Shown here in pieces: positions 1-8,132 of a DNA stretch of 64,000 nt (position 1 is its first letter; every line of letters begins with the position of its first letter). The stretch is from NCBI RefSeq assembly GCF_900107685.1, contig NZ_FNRQ01000006.1:62001-126000 (forward strand). Direction: 5' to 3'. Source of the DNA: Paraburkholderia sartisoli. GTDB lineage: Bacteria > Pseudomonadota > Gammaproteobacteria > Burkholderiales > Burkholderiaceae. The notes beneath the pieces are model-generated. The model had not been told where the DNA came from. It did no database searches and worked only from the letters and a program-made list of their open reading frames with translations. The position numbers were made by a program, and so were the translations under genes.

Positions 1-150
1 GGCGTCGATCGTGCCCTGGGCTTCCTCGTCGGTGAGATCGCGATACAGGCCGCCGAGCGGCGCCGTGCCAAGCCCGAGGCCGGTCACTTTCAGGTCACGC
101 CGGCCAATGCCGCGCCGCTGGCTGACCTTCGGATTCGCCGCTGTCGTCAT
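1..150 (-). CDS. Aldo/keto reductase, N-terminal part (cut by window edge)
   Basis: Only the first 50 codons are in the window. They read as a short polar leader followed by DLKVTGLGLGTAPLGGLYRD, the first beta strand and turn of aldo/keto reductases related to D-threo-aldose/L-fucose 1-dehydrogenase, which oxidise a sugar to its lactone with NAD(P)+. The ATG at 150 is preceded by GAGAGGAG at a good distance, so the start is sound. It lies 32 bp behind the UxaA-type gene and is the last visible gene of the minus-strand sugar operon that begins at 5534. Function is a family inference; substrate is not shown by this fragment. Confidence 0.75.
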   Translation of the reverse strand, partial: MTTAANPKVSQRRGIGRRDLKVTGLGLGTAPLGGLYRDLTDEEAQGTIDA

Positions 151-182
151 GCAGATGTCTCCTCTCTCATCGTTACCGCGCT

Positions 183-1511
183 TCAGACCGGCGCGATTTC
201 AACCACGCGATGCTGCGCCGCACTCGAAGGCAGGCATGCGGGCCCCACCGGCTCGAACGTCTTGTACGTCAGGATAAACTCCTGATGGCCCAGCGCCTCC
301 GACTTCGATGCCGCGCCCCGCGCGACAGCGAGCGTTGTATCGAACACCTCGCGGCCGACTTCGTCGAGCGTCGCGCGGCCCTCAAGAATACGCCCGGCGT
401 CGATATCCATGTCGCCGGCAAGGTTGCGATACGTCGACGGATTCGCGCACACCTTGATGACCGGCGAAATCGCCGAGCCGACCACCGAGCCGCGCCCGGT
501 CGTGAACAGGATCACGTGCGCGCCGCACGCGATCAGCTCGCCGATCTCGGCGTTGTCGCTGATATTCGGAAAGCCGAAGCGCGGCTCGCCATCCGGCACG
601 ACGTCGAGCAGATAGAGCCCGCCGGTGGGCGGCACGTCGCCGGGTTTCACGATGCCGACAATCGGCGACGCGCCGCTTTTCGCATACGCGCCGAGCGACT
701 TCTCCTCCTGCGTCGTCAGCCCGCCGTCAGCATTGCCGACCGCGAAACTGCCATGTCCGAGAATGGAATAGTAACGCGCCGCCTTCGCAACGCAAGCGAC
801 GATTGCATCGCCCAGGTCGTCGCGCGCGGCACGGCTCTTCATGTGGAATTCGCAGCCGACCAGCTCGCCCGTTTCCTCGAAGATGCAGGTCGCGCCCGCG
901 TCGATCAGATGATCGAACGCGCGGCCCACGGCCGGATTCGCGGTGATGCCGCTCGTGCCGTCGGAGCCGCCGCAGATCGTGGCGACCACGAGTTCGTCGA
1001 GCGCCATCGGCACTTTTTGCTGCGCCGCCAGTTGCCGGCGCGCGTCGCGCACCCAGTCGACGCCGTACTGGATCGTGCTGCGCGTGCCGCCCTTTTCCTG
1101 GATCGTCAGCACCTCGACGGGCCGGCCGCTCGCGCGCACGACGTCGACGAGGTAGTGCTTGTTCATGCTCTCGCAGCCGAGCGACACGAACAGCACCGCG
1201 CCGACGTTCGGATGCGTGGTGAGCTGCTGCATCATTTTCTCGGCGTAGCTGTTCGGGTAGCAACCCGGAAAGCCGATCAGATGGACGGGCGGCTCGCGCT
1301 CGCCGGAAGGGTCGTCGAACGCGTCGAGCGGCGCGCGAAACTGCGTGACGATTTCGCGCGCGACGTGATGCGCGCATTCGACGAGATACGCCACCGCGAC
1401 GACATTGCGGATGCCCTTGCGGCCATCGCTGCGCGGATAGCCTTGCAGCACCGGCGCCAGCGCGGCCTCGAGCGGCTCTGCGGCGGCGGATGCAACGGAA
1501 GTGTCAATCAT
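183..1511 (-). CDS. UxaA-family hydrolase/dehydratase, large C-terminal part
   Basis: The 442-residue protein matches the large domain of altronate/galactarate dehydratases (UxaA/GarD, second domain), with the typical stretches GFPGCYPN, VSLGCES, TICGGSDGTSGITANP and a C-terminal GRGSVVGSAISPVIKVC. In UxaA the small SAF domain and this domain are one chain; here the SAF part is the separate gene just upstream (33 bp gap), so the two products probably form one enzyme acting on a sugar acid or keto-acid. A GTG six codons upstream (1529) is in frame, but the ATG at 1511 has GGGA about 10 nt before it and gives the natural N-terminus. In several Burkholderia such pairs sit in L-fucose clusters, where they act late in the non-phosphorylating pathway; that assignment here is inference from context. 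Confidence 0.8.
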   Translation of the reverse strand: MIDTSVASAAAEPLEAALAPVLQGYPRSDGRKGIRNVVAVAYLVECAHHVAREIVTQFRAPLDAFDDPSGEREPPVHLIGFPGCYPNSYAEKMMQQLTTHPNVGAVLFVSLGCESMNKHYLVDVVRASGRPVEVLTIQEKGGTRSTIQYGVDWVRDARRQLAAQQKVPMALDELVVATICGGSDGTSGITANPAVGRAFDHLIDAGATCIFEETGELVGCEFHMKSRAARDDLGDAIVACVAKAARYYSILGHGSFAVGNADGGLTTQEEKSLGAYAKSGASPIVGIVKPGDVPPTGGLYLLDVVPDGEPRFGFPNISDNAEIGELIACGAHVILFTTGRGSVVGSAISPVIKVCANPSTYRNLAGDMDIDAGRILEGRATLDEVGREVFDTTLAVARGAASKSEALGHQEFILTYKTFEPVGPACLPSSAAQHRVVEIAPV

Positions 1512-1544
1512 GATCGTTGGTTCCCGCACGGCGAAACGCCGTGT

Positions 1545-1865
1545 TCAGTGATGCACGAATGCGTGGCCGGCGTCGTGCGTGTAGGTCGGCAGATAGTCGC
1601 TTGCAAGGTTGTGCGTGTGCAGATGCTCGCCGCGTGCGACGGCTTCGGTCACATGACCGATCACCGCCCCATAGCGCAGGACCTTTTCGTCCTGGACGAG
1701 CGCGCGGCGCGCGACCTTGTGGCCGAGATCGATGGTCTTCGCGAGCGTGACGCGCTCGCCTTCGATCATGACGTCGGTCCCGGCTTCAAGACGCGCGGCT
1801 GCGATCAGGCAGTTGTCCTGCGGCGTCAGCAGAATGAGGCGCGGGTCGGTTGATGAACTGCTCAA
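1545..1865 (-). CDS. SAF-domain small subunit of UxaA-type enzyme
   Basis: A 106-residue protein that consists almost only of the SAF domain found at the N-terminus of altronate and galactarate dehydratases: LLTPQDNCLIAAARLEAG, a central VMIEGERVTLAKTIDLGHKVA strand-turn region (shown in pieces) and the end motif VIGHVTEAVARGEHLHTHN, whose histidine pair is a family hallmark. It starts with TTG at 1865, six nt behind GGAGA; no ATG is available. It is followed after 33 bp by the large-domain gene, so the two almost certainly work together as a split UxaA. It lies 60 bp behind the sugar permease gene and belongs to the same operon. Confidence 0.8.
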   Translation of the reverse strand: MSSSSTDPRLILLTPQDNCLIAAARLEAGTDVMIEGERVTLAKTIDLGHKVARRALVQDEKVLRYGAVIGHVTEAVARGEHLHTHNLASDYLPTYTHDAGHAFVHH

Positions 1866-1925
1866 AATAGGTCTCCGTGATGCGCGCTGGCGTGTTGCCG
1901 CCAGCGCTTCTTCCAGCGTTTCAGG

Positions 1926-2969
1926 TCAGTTCTGGCCTTCGCCACCCGCGAGCCGCGCCACCATCAGCGAGCCGAGGATGATCGCGCCGTAGATCGCCTG
2001 GATCCAGAACGACGGCACCTGTGCGAGCGTCAGCAGGTTCTGCACGACGCCGAGCAGCAGCACGCCGGACAGCGCGCCGAGCATCGTGCCCTTGCCGCCG
2101 TCGAGCGAAATACCGCCGATCACCGCCGCCGCGAACACGGTGAAGATCATGCCGTTGCCCTGGTTCGCGTTGATCGCGCCGACGTAACCCGTCACGATCA
2201 GGCCGCCAATCGAGGCGAGCATGCTGCCGAGCACGAACACGCCCCACGTGATGCGCTCGACGCGAATGCCGGCCGCGCGGGCCGCTTCCGGATTGCCGCC
2301 GATCGCGTACAGCGCGCGGCCGATGCGGTGATAGCGCAACATGAACGCGGCGATGGCGAACGCGGCGGCCGCGAGCCACACCGAAACCGGCAGGCCGAGC
2401 ACGATGGTCGTGGCGAGCGTGAAGAACGACGACGGCATGTCGAACAGCGTGCCGCCCTTCGTCGCGCCGACGAGCATGCCGCGCAGCACGATCAGCATCG
2501 CGAGCGTGACGATGAACGCGTTCAGCCGCAGCCGCACGACGAGAAAGCCGTTGATGAACCCGATCACCGCGCCGACCAGCACGATCGCGATGAGGCCCAT
2601 CGCGGTCGGCCATTGCAGGCCGAAGCCCGCGGACGCCGCCGGCATCACGAGCATCGCGCCGATCGCGGGTGCGATGCCAACGGTCGATTCAAGCGAGAGA
2701 TCGAACTTGCCGGTCAACACGATCAGCGATTCGGCGAGCACGACGAGCGCCAGCGCCGCCGACGCGCCGAGCACGCTGATCAGATTCGCCTTCGTCAGGA
2801 AGCTCGGGCTGACGAACGCGCCGATCACGAGCAGCAGCGCGATGGCCGGCAACAGCGCGAGGTCACGCAGACGCGCGAATTCGATTCGCGCACGGCGACG
2901 CGGCGTGGCGGGCGCGCCGGCCTGTGCCTGGCCCGTCGCGAACGCGGGCGTGGGCGCACTATTCTTCAT
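1926..2969 (-). CDS. Sugar ABC transporter permease (ribose/RbsC type)
   Basis: 347 residues with eight to ten hydrophobic segments after a charged cytoplasmic N-terminus (RRRARIEFARLRDLALLP). The membrane-embedded ATPase contact region NAFIVTLAMLIVLRG and the later GGNPEAARAAGI plus GGKGTMLGALSGVLLLG segments are standard for the RbsC/XylH permease family, which forms the channel for monosaccharide uptake. I chose the ATG at 2969, which is 9 nt behind AAGGAG and overlaps the end of the ATPase gene by 11 bp; the longer in-frame extension is only antisense-like sequence inside the ATPase gene. The protein works with the ATPase and the binding protein encoded directly upstream. Confidence 0.92.
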   Translation of the reverse strand: MKNSAPTPAFATGQAQAGAPATPRRRARIEFARLRDLALLPAIALLLVIGAFVSPSFLTKANLISVLGASAALALVVLAESLIVLTGKFDLSLESTVGIAPAIGAMLVMPAASAGFGLQWPTAMGLIAIVLVGAVIGFINGFLVVRLRLNAFIVTLAMLIVLRGMLVGATKGGTLFDMPSSFFTLATTIVLGLPVSVWLAAAAFAIAAFMLRYHRIGRALYAIGGNPEAARAAGIRVERITWGVFVLGSMLASIGGLIVTGYVGAINANQGNGMIFTVFAAAVIGGISLDGGKGTMLGALSGVLLLGVVQNLLTLAQVPSFWIQAIYGAIILGSLMVARLAGGEGQN

Positions 2970-4485
2970 GGAGACTGACTCCTTCAACTGAGGCGATAAG
3001 GTCGTGGTCCTGCCAGCCCGCCGGGAATTCGGCGACGACGCGGCCACGGAACATGACCAGCACGCGGTCACAGGTGCGCAGGTCGTCGAGTTCGCCGGAG
3101 ACGACGAGCACGGCCTTGCCGTCCTCGCGCACGCGGTCCACGACGGACAACAGCGCTTCCTTCGATTTCACGTCGACGCCCGCGGTGGGGTCGATCAGCA
3201 CGAGCACGCCCGGGTCGGTGGCGAGCGCACGCGCCATCACCACTTTCTGCTGGTTGCCGCCGGACAGGCCGGACACGACGTGCTCCGGTCCCTGCGCGAC
3301 GATGCCGAGCGCGTCGATCATCTTGCGGCCGAACGCGTTTTTCTTCGCGGGCGGTGCGATGCCGAATTTGCCCAGCAACCGCGTGATCGTCATCGACGCG
3401 TTTTCCGCAATCGACTGCGACAGCACGAGGCCTTCGTGATGGCGGTCCTTCGGCACGCAGCCGACACCCGCCGCAAGCGCCGCGGGCACGTCGCCCGGCG
3501 GCAGCGCGTTGCCGTCCACGCGGATTTCGCCGCGCCTGATGTTGCGCAGGCCCGCGATCACCTCGGCGACGCTCGTGCGTCCGCTGCTCGTCGCGCCTGT
3601 GAGGCCAACCACTTCGCCGCGCTTCACGGCGAACGACACGTCGTCGTAATCCACGCCGGCGAGGTTCGCCACTTCGAGCGCAACCGGCGTGTCGTGCGGC
3701 AGCGCTTCGCGCGCCGCGGCATCGGCGACGTTCAGGCCGCCGCGCTCGCCCGTCATCGCCTCGATCAGCTGCTCTCGCGGCAACGCGGAAACCGGCGCGC
3801 TGACGATATGCCGCGCGTCGCGCAACACCGTCACGGCCTGGCAGATCTCGTACACCTCCTGAAGATGGTGCGAGATGAAAAGGAACGTCACGCCTTCGCT
3901 CTGCAGTTCCTGAATACGTTTGAAAAGGCGCTTGATTTCGTCGCCGTCGAGCTGCGCCGTGGGTTCATCGAGAATGATGAAGCGCGCGCCGTACGACAGC
4001 GCCCGCGCGATTTCGACGAGCTGGCGCGCTTCGACGGACAGGTCGCCCGCACGGGCGTCCTCGCGCACGTCGATCTTCCAGTGATCGAGCAACGCGCGCG
4101 CGTCGCGCCGCATCGCCGGCCAGTCGATCACGCCACGCCGTGCCGGCTGGCGGTTGATGAACAGATTCTCCGCGACGCTCAGATCGCGGATGATCGTCGA
4201 ATGCTGATAGACGCACGCGACACGTTCGCGCCACGCATCGCGATCCGCGATCGGCGGCGCGGCGACGCCGCCGAAACGCACCTCGCCGGCATCCGGCTTG
4301 CGCAGGCCGCTGAGCATCGACACCAGCGTCGATTTCCCGGCCCCGTTACGCCCGACGAGTGCATGCGACTCGCCGGGCATCACGCGGATGCTCACGTCTT
4401 TCAGCGCGGCCGTCGAACCGAAGCGCTTCGTCACATCGAGCGCTTCAACCACGGCGGACACAGCGGAGGACGTCATTTCACTCAT
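2959..4485 (-). CDS. Sugar ABC transporter ATP-binding protein (duplicated, RbsA type)
   Basis: 508 residues with two ATPase modules, as in RbsA/MglA/XylG. The first has Walker A GRNGAGKST (about residue 43), a signature loop degraded to LSVEARQ, and Walker B FIILDEPTAQLD. The second has the usual degenerate Walker A GATSSGRTS (Arg in place of Lys), signature LSGGNQQKV and a Walker B ending DPTAGVD. Such uneven pairs are normal for this family. The ATG overlaps the stop of the binding protein gene as ATGA, indicating translational coupling. It energises the permease encoded next; the substrate is set by the binding protein. Confidence 0.93.
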   Translation of the reverse strand: MSEMTSSAVSAVVEALDVTKRFGSTAALKDVSIRVMPGESHALVGRNGAGKSTLVSMLSGLRKPDAGEVRFGGVAAPPIADRDAWRERVACVYQHSTIIRDLSVAENLFINRQPARRGVIDWPAMRRDARALLDHWKIDVREDARAGDLSVEARQLVEIARALSYGARFIILDEPTAQLDGDEIKRLFKRIQELQSEGVTFLFISHHLQEVYEICQAVTVLRDARHIVSAPVSALPREQLIEAMTGERGGLNVADAAAREALPHDTPVALEVANLAGVDYDDVSFAVKRGEVVGLTGATSSGRTSVAEVIAGLRNIRRGEIRVDGNALPPGDVPAALAAGVGCVPKDRHHEGLVLSQSIAENASMTITRLLGKFGIAPPAKKNAFGRKMIDALGIVAQGPEHVVSGLSGGNQQKVVMARALATDPGVLVLIDPTAGVDVKSKEALLSVVDRVREDGKAVLVVSGELDDLRTCDRVLVMFRGRVVAEFPAGWQDHDLIASVEGVSLHEE

Positions 4486-5534
4486 TTGACGGTGTTACCC
4501 CAGAGGCTCTTGTCGTCGACGTTCGCCTTCGTCACGAGCGGTGCGGGCAACTGGTCTTCGAGTCGTCCCGGCGCCAGTTCGATGATGGTGCTGCCGTGAT
4601 CCGTCGGGCCCGGCTTGAACGTCTGCCCGGCGAGCGCGGCCTTGATGTAGTACAGGCCGTATTTGGCGTACAGGTCGGCCGGCTGCGAGACCGTTGCATC
4701 GATGTCGCCGCGGCGGATCGCGTCGAATTCCTGCGGAATGCCGTCATTGCTGACGATCACGACGTGCTTCGGGTTGCCCGCCGGATACAGCATCTGCTTG
4801 CGGCGCAGCGTCTGCAGCGTCGGCGACAGATACACGCCGCCCGCCTGCATGTAGATGCCCTTCACGTCGGGGTTCGCGGTCAGCAGGCTGTCGAGCCCGG
4901 TCGCCGCGACATCGCCCTTCCAGCCCGCCGGGATTTCCAGCACCGTCAGCGACGGATATTTCTTCATGCAGGTGCGGAACGCTTCCGAGCGGTCGCGGCC
5001 GTTCACCGAGCCGAGATCGCCCATGATCTGCACGACCTTGCCCGCTTTCACGTGCTCGCCGATGTAGGTACACGCCTTCTCGCCGTACGCGTGGTTGTCG
5101 GCCCGCACGACCATCGCGACCTTGCCCTGCGTCGGCGCCACGTCGACGGCGACGACCGGCACGTTCTTCGCCGCGGCGGCGTCCAGCGCGCGGCTGATCG
5201 CCGCCGAATCCAGCGGCCCGACCACGATGCCCTTCGAACCAAGGTTCAGCAGGTTGTTCATGTCGGTGATCTGCTGCACCGGGTCGCCGTTCGAGTTCAC
5301 CGGCGCGAGGATGTCGATGCCCATCTGCTTCGCGTACTTCGGCAGGTAGTTGTTGTACGACTGCCAGAACGGCGAGGTGAGCAGCGGCAGGCCGAGGCCG
5401 ATCTTGCCGACTTCCGCGGCGCGCGCGGTCGTGCCGAGGGCCATGCCCGCGACACACGCGGTGGCGAGGCTGAGCGATAACGTCTTGCGAATGAAACGGC
5501 GGGCCTTGTGCTGCCCTGTTGCCAGGTTCGACAT
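4482..5534 (-). CDS. Periplasmic sugar-binding protein of ABC transporter
   Basis: 350 residues, first gene of the operon. The N-terminus has positive charges (KARRFIRK), a hydrophobic core and a cleavage site near ARA-AE, i.e. a Sec signal peptide. The mature part has the periplasmic binding protein type 1 pattern (GLGLPLLTSPFW, DILAPVNSNGDPVQQ, GIVVGPLDSAAI, VSNDGIPQEFDAIRRGD) of ribose/galactose-type binders. ATG at 5534 follows GGAG by 6 nt. It captures the sugar for the ATPase and permease encoded downstream. The sugar itself cannot be read from sequence; the linked UxaA-type enzyme and aldo/keto reductase favour a sugar that is oxidised without phosphorylation, such as L-fucose. Confidence 0.92.
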   Translation of the reverse strand: MSNLATGQHKARRFIRKTLSLSLATACVAGMALGTTARAAEVGKIGLGLPLLTSPFWQSYNNYLPKYAKQMGIDILAPVNSNGDPVQQITDMNNLLNLGSKGIVVGPLDSAAISRALDAAAAKNVPVVAVDVAPTQGKVAMVVRADNHAYGEKACTYIGEHVKAGKVVQIMGDLGSVNGRDRSEAFRTCMKKYPSLTVLEIPAGWKGDVAATGLDSLLTANPDVKGIYMQAGGVYLSPTLQTLRRKQMLYPAGNPKHVVIVSNDGIPQEFDAIRRGDIDATVSQPADLYAKYGLYYIKAALAGQTFKPGPTDHGSTIIELAPGRLEDQLPAPLVTKANVDDKSLWGNTVK

Positions 5535-5615
5535 GCTTGTCTCCGGGATATGCGTTGTTGAACTGCCGGAAACCGAGAGTCGGCATCCGGCACGTTGCCA
5601 TGCGCTTTCTTATAA

Positions 5616-5659
5616 ATTGGTGGTTTTTCATTCACCAATGAACGTATTATTCATATACG
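5616..5659. promoter_or_regulatory. Clustered inverted repeats in divergent sugar operon / iclR promoter region
   Basis: Three nested perfect inverted repeats lie in the 251 bp between the divergent genes: ATTGGTG with CACCAAT (5616-5639), TTCATT-CACC-AATGAA (5627-5642) and CGTAT-N7-ATACG (5643-5659). The stretch is AT-rich in a GC-rich genome, as promoters are. IclR regulators bind short palindromes of this kind between themselves and the operon they control, so this is the likely operator; which arm pair matters is unknown. Confidence 0.6.
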
Positions 5660-5785
5660 AACTTTTTTAAGTCAAGGAAATTGCGCTCCACCAGACGTCC
5701 GTACTTTCCCTGGCGGCCAGCCGCGCGCAACGCTCTACACTCACGCGCCAGGCAGCCGATGAATTGCACGAGGATCTGAAACACA

Positions 5786-6577
5786 ATGGCAACCGATCTG
5801 GAAGACAAGGACGACGCCGACCGCTATCGCGCGCCCGCGCTCGACAAGGGTCTCGATATCCTCGAATTGCTGGCCGAGCAGAAGGACGGCCTGACGCGCG
5901 CCGAGATCACCAAGCTGCTGGGCCGCAACGCGAGCGAGATGTACCGGATGCTGGAGCGGCTCGTCGCGCGGCAGTACGTGGTGCGCTCGCCGGGCGGCGA
6001 CCGTTATTCGCTGAGCCTGAAGCTGTATGCGCTCGGACACCGGCATCCGCCGATGAACCGTTTGATTTCCGAAGCCCTGCCGCTCATGCAGCGCTTTGCC
6101 GATCGTGCCGAACAGTCGTGTCACCTGGTTGTGTACGACCGCGGCAATCTGCTCGTGATCGCGCAGGTCGACGGGCCGGGCACGTGGGGCATTTCGGTGC
6201 GGCTGGGTTCGCGTGTCGGCCTGATCGACACGGGGTCGGGCCGCGTGATGCTCGCGTTCCAGACGCCGGAGCAGCGCGCGCATCTGCTCGCCGAACATAC
6301 GAAGGTGAAGGGCGAGGTGACGATCGATCGCGACGCGCTGGAACGCGTATGCGAGGAGACGCGCAAGGCGGGTTTCTCGCAGAAGGACAGCCAGCAGACG
6401 TTCGGCGTCACCGACCTGACGTTCCCCGTGCTCGGGCCATCGGGCCAGGCGATCGCGGTGATGACGTGTCCGTATCTGCGCCGTATCGACGAGTACGTCG
6501 CGCCCACGCTCGAAGCGGCGACGGTGATGCTGCGCGAGACGGTTGAAGCGCTTTCGATGTTTCGCGAGCGTGTCTGA
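5786..6577 (+). CDS. IclR-family transcriptional regulator
   Basis: 263 residues: an N-terminal winged helix-turn-helix (about residues 15-75: APALDKGLDILELLAEQ, TRAEITKLLGRNASEMYRML, YSLSLKLYALG) and a C-terminal IclR effector domain (RLGSRVGLIDTGSGRVMLAF, then a regulatory end with ITVMTCPYLRR-like segment). The ATG at 5786 is behind GAGGA. It is divergent from the sugar uptake/catabolic operon starting at 5534 and the palindromes between them are its probable binding sites. By analogy it would repress the operon until a pathway intermediate binds the C-terminal domain; whether it represses or activates is not shown. Confidence 0.93.
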   Translation: MATDLEDKDDADRYRAPALDKGLDILELLAEQKDGLTRAEITKLLGRNASEMYRMLERLVARQYVVRSPGGDRYSLSLKLYALGHRHPPMNRLISEALPLMQRFADRAEQSCHLVVYDRGNLLVIAQVDGPGTWGISVRLGSRVGLIDTGSGRVMLAFQTPEQRAHLLAEHTKVKGEVTIDRDALERVCEETRKAGFSQKDSQQTFGVTDLTFPVLGPSGQAIAVMTCPYLRRIDEYVAPTLEAATVMLRETVEALSMFRERV

Positions 6578-6693
6578 GGGCGAATGAAGGAACCGGTGGA
6601 AACGGACTTGTGCGAGGCGAGGGACGCGTTAGAATAGCGGCCCTTTCCGAAACCGCCGCACGATTTTTGTCGTGCGCGCCCAACGTACACGTC

Positions 6694-7236
6694 ATGGCTA
6701 AACTTCTGAACGATCACGAATTCCAGCGTTTTTCCGAGCTTCAGCAGAAGCAGGCCAGCTTCACGATCACGAGCGAGGAAGCCGATGAGTTGCGCGATAT
6801 CGTCGCGCGCGCACAGAAGAAACGCGACGATCGCGCGGCGGCGATGCAGGCGATCGAAGCACACATCCAGCAGTTCGACATCACGCCCGACGAGCTGTTC
6901 CCAGCCGACCAGATCGCCGATGCGGCGCGCACGTTCGGACTGATTCCGGCGGCGAAGAAGGAGCGCGTGCTGCCGCCTTCGTTCACGTTCAACGGCAAGC
7001 CATATCAATGGACGCGCGCGCTGCCCGAGGAAATCCGCGTGCCGCTGTTCGAAGCGTTCACGGGCGGTCAGTCGGTGAAGGGCTTTATCGCCACGCCGAA
7101 AGACACGGTGCGGTGCGCAGCGGCGATCGCGCGCCTGGAAAAGGAAACCGGTGCCGTGTACGCGGAAACGTGGCTTGAAGAGCTGGCTGTGTCGCGCGCG
7201 CAGGTTGAGGAGCAGGCGGCGAAGCTGGTGGTGTAA
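6694..7236 (+). CDS. Unknown protein with H-NS-like N-terminal half
   Basis: 180 residues, no signal peptide or membrane segment. The first 70 residues are helical and charged (QQKQASFTITSEEADELRDIVARAQ in pieces) and end with QQFDITPDELF, which closely resembles EEFDITAEELGF of the H-NS protein encoded at 16309-16614. The C-terminal half (PSFTFNGKPYQWTRALPEEI, FEAFTGGQSVKGFIATP) occupies the place of the H-NS DNA-binding core but lacks its TWSGRGR loop. Further in-frame codons upstream to 6610 have no ribosome site; the ATG at 6694 is chosen. A strong hairpin (7267-7292) ends the transcript. I do not recognise a named family; a distant or antagonistic H-NS relative is an inference. Confidence 0.7.
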   Translation: MAKLLNDHEFQRFSELQQKQASFTITSEEADELRDIVARAQKKRDDRAAAMQAIEAHIQQFDITPDELFPADQIADAARTFGLIPAAKKERVLPPSFTFNGKPYQWTRALPEEIRVPLFEAFTGGQSVKGFIATPKDTVRCAAAIARLEKETGAVYAETWLEELAVSRAQVEEQAAKLVV

Positions 7237-7687
7237 CCCGCCACGTGGGAGGGCCAGGCTGCTGCGGAAAGGCGCATGGTATTGCGCCTTTCATTTGCGT
7301 GCGATCTGGCTCACCGTGATCTCGTGCAGCGGATGAGGTATCGGTGTTCTGTGACCATGCGATGGTCATCGTCACACCAGGATCAGGATTCAGCGCGCCC
7401 TCGTAATTCTGGCCACCGTAGAAGACGCCCTCGATGAATGCCTGTCCATCGCGAACCGCGAACGCAATGATTGTTCGCCGGCGATAGTGGGTAATACGCA
7501 GGCCCGGTCGTATGTCATCACGACGTGTGCCCCGGCGCGGGAAGATCCGCAAACTCTCGCAATACGCGACGATGCCATCGACGTAGCGCGCCGCTAGCGC
7601 CGGCGAAGCAGCCTCGGCGATATATCGCTCGATATCCTCGAGTTGCGAGAGCGCTTCAGGCGCAAACTTGACCGGCGGTGTCGTCAT
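7085..7687 (-). CDS. parE: ParE/RelE-family toxin with long read-through tail
   Basis: Residues 1 to about 97 form a complete ParE/RelE toxin fold: KFAPEALSQLEDIERYIAE, YVDGIVAYCESLRIFPRRG, RPGLRITHYRRRTIIAFAV and the typical end FIEGVFYGGQNYE. ParE inhibits DNA gyrase, RelE cuts mRNA; sequence alone fits ParE better. Normal members stop here at 95-105 residues, but this frame stays open to 200 residues. The extra 100 residues are Pro/Arg-rich, run through a terminator hairpin and 152 bp into the convergent gene, and look non-coding. A TGA is present one frame away around codon 98, so a one-base indel probably removed the true stop. Start ATG at 7687 lies 7 bp behind the antitoxin stop. Confidence 0.8.
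   Translation of the reverse strand: MTTPPVKFAPEALSQLEDIERYIAEAASPALAARYVDGIVAYCESLRIFPRRGTRRDDIRPGLRITHYRRRTIIAFAVRDGQAFIEGVFYGGQNYEGALNPDPGVTMTIAWSQNTDTSSAARDHGEPDRTQMKGAIPCAFPQQPGPPTWRVTPPASPPAPQPARATQPALQATFPRTRHRFPFPGARSPLRTAPCLSAWR
7267..7292 (+). terminator. Hairpin terminator between convergent genes
   Basis: Perfect 10-bp stem GAAAGGCGCA / TGCGCCTTTC with a TGGTAT loop, 30 bp after the stop of the upstream gene. The following bases (ATTTGCG) are only weakly T-rich. It lies inside the extended reading frame of the convergent ParE-like toxin. Confidence 0.65.
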
Positions 7688-7694
7688 GCGTTCT

Positions 7695-7964
7695 CTATGT
7701 TCCTTTCTTTCGTCTGGCGGCAAGCGCCGAGCGCACCTCGCTTGCGCCAAGTGCCCGTGAGGGATCGGCCACCAGTGCATCGTGGGCCGGCGCGACCTGC
7801 TCGCGCAGCCATGACTCGACGGCACGATCGCGAGCGACCAGTGTGCGCAAGCCATCGCGGATCACCTCGCTTTCAGTGGCGTACTCGCCGGAAGCAACTT
7901 TTGACCTCACCATGTCAGCCATTTCGTTCGGCAAGGTGATGCTGAATTGTTGGGTGGAACGCAT
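7695..7964 (-). CDS. parD: ParD-type antitoxin (ribbon-helix-helix/CopG)
   Basis: 89 residues. The N-terminal strand and helices MRSTQQFSITLPNEMADMV and GEYATESEVIRDGLRTLVARD are a classic ribbon-helix-helix DNA-binding domain of ParD antitoxins; the C-terminal part (EQVAPAHDALVADPSRAL) is the toxin-binding tail. The ATG at 7964 has GGAG 7 nt upstream; a GTG further out is less likely. It precedes the toxin gene by 7 bp, the usual order. It should neutralise the toxin and repress the pair through the palindrome at 7987-8003. Confidence 0.88.
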   Translation of the reverse strand: MRSTQQFSITLPNEMADMVRSKVASGEYATESEVIRDGLRTLVARDRAVESWLREQVAPAHDALVADPSRALGASEVRSALAARRKKGT

Positions 7965-7986
7965 GACGACTCTCCGAGCCAAATCC

Positions 7987-8003
7987 GTAGGATTTAATCC
8001 TAC
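7987..8003. promoter_or_regulatory. Palindromic operator of the toxin-antitoxin pair
   Basis: GTAGGATT-T-AATCCTAC is a perfect 17-bp palindrome 22 bp upstream of the antitoxin start. Ribbon-helix-helix antitoxins autorepress from such sites overlapping the promoter. Confidence 0.7.
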
Positions 8004-8132
8004 ACCATCCCTCCTGGCAACGCCCGTTCAATCTTGCTGCTCTCGCCATGATCACACTCCGTATAACTAACTAATACAAAGCTTAAAGCAGAACGACATC
8101 CCGATAAATAGACCGTTCGGCATAGTCATCCC

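Noticed and set aside
210..1853. 547-codon plus-strand frame over the UxaA genes
   Set aside because: Composition is Arg/Ala/His only and no motif; real proteins are on the other strand.
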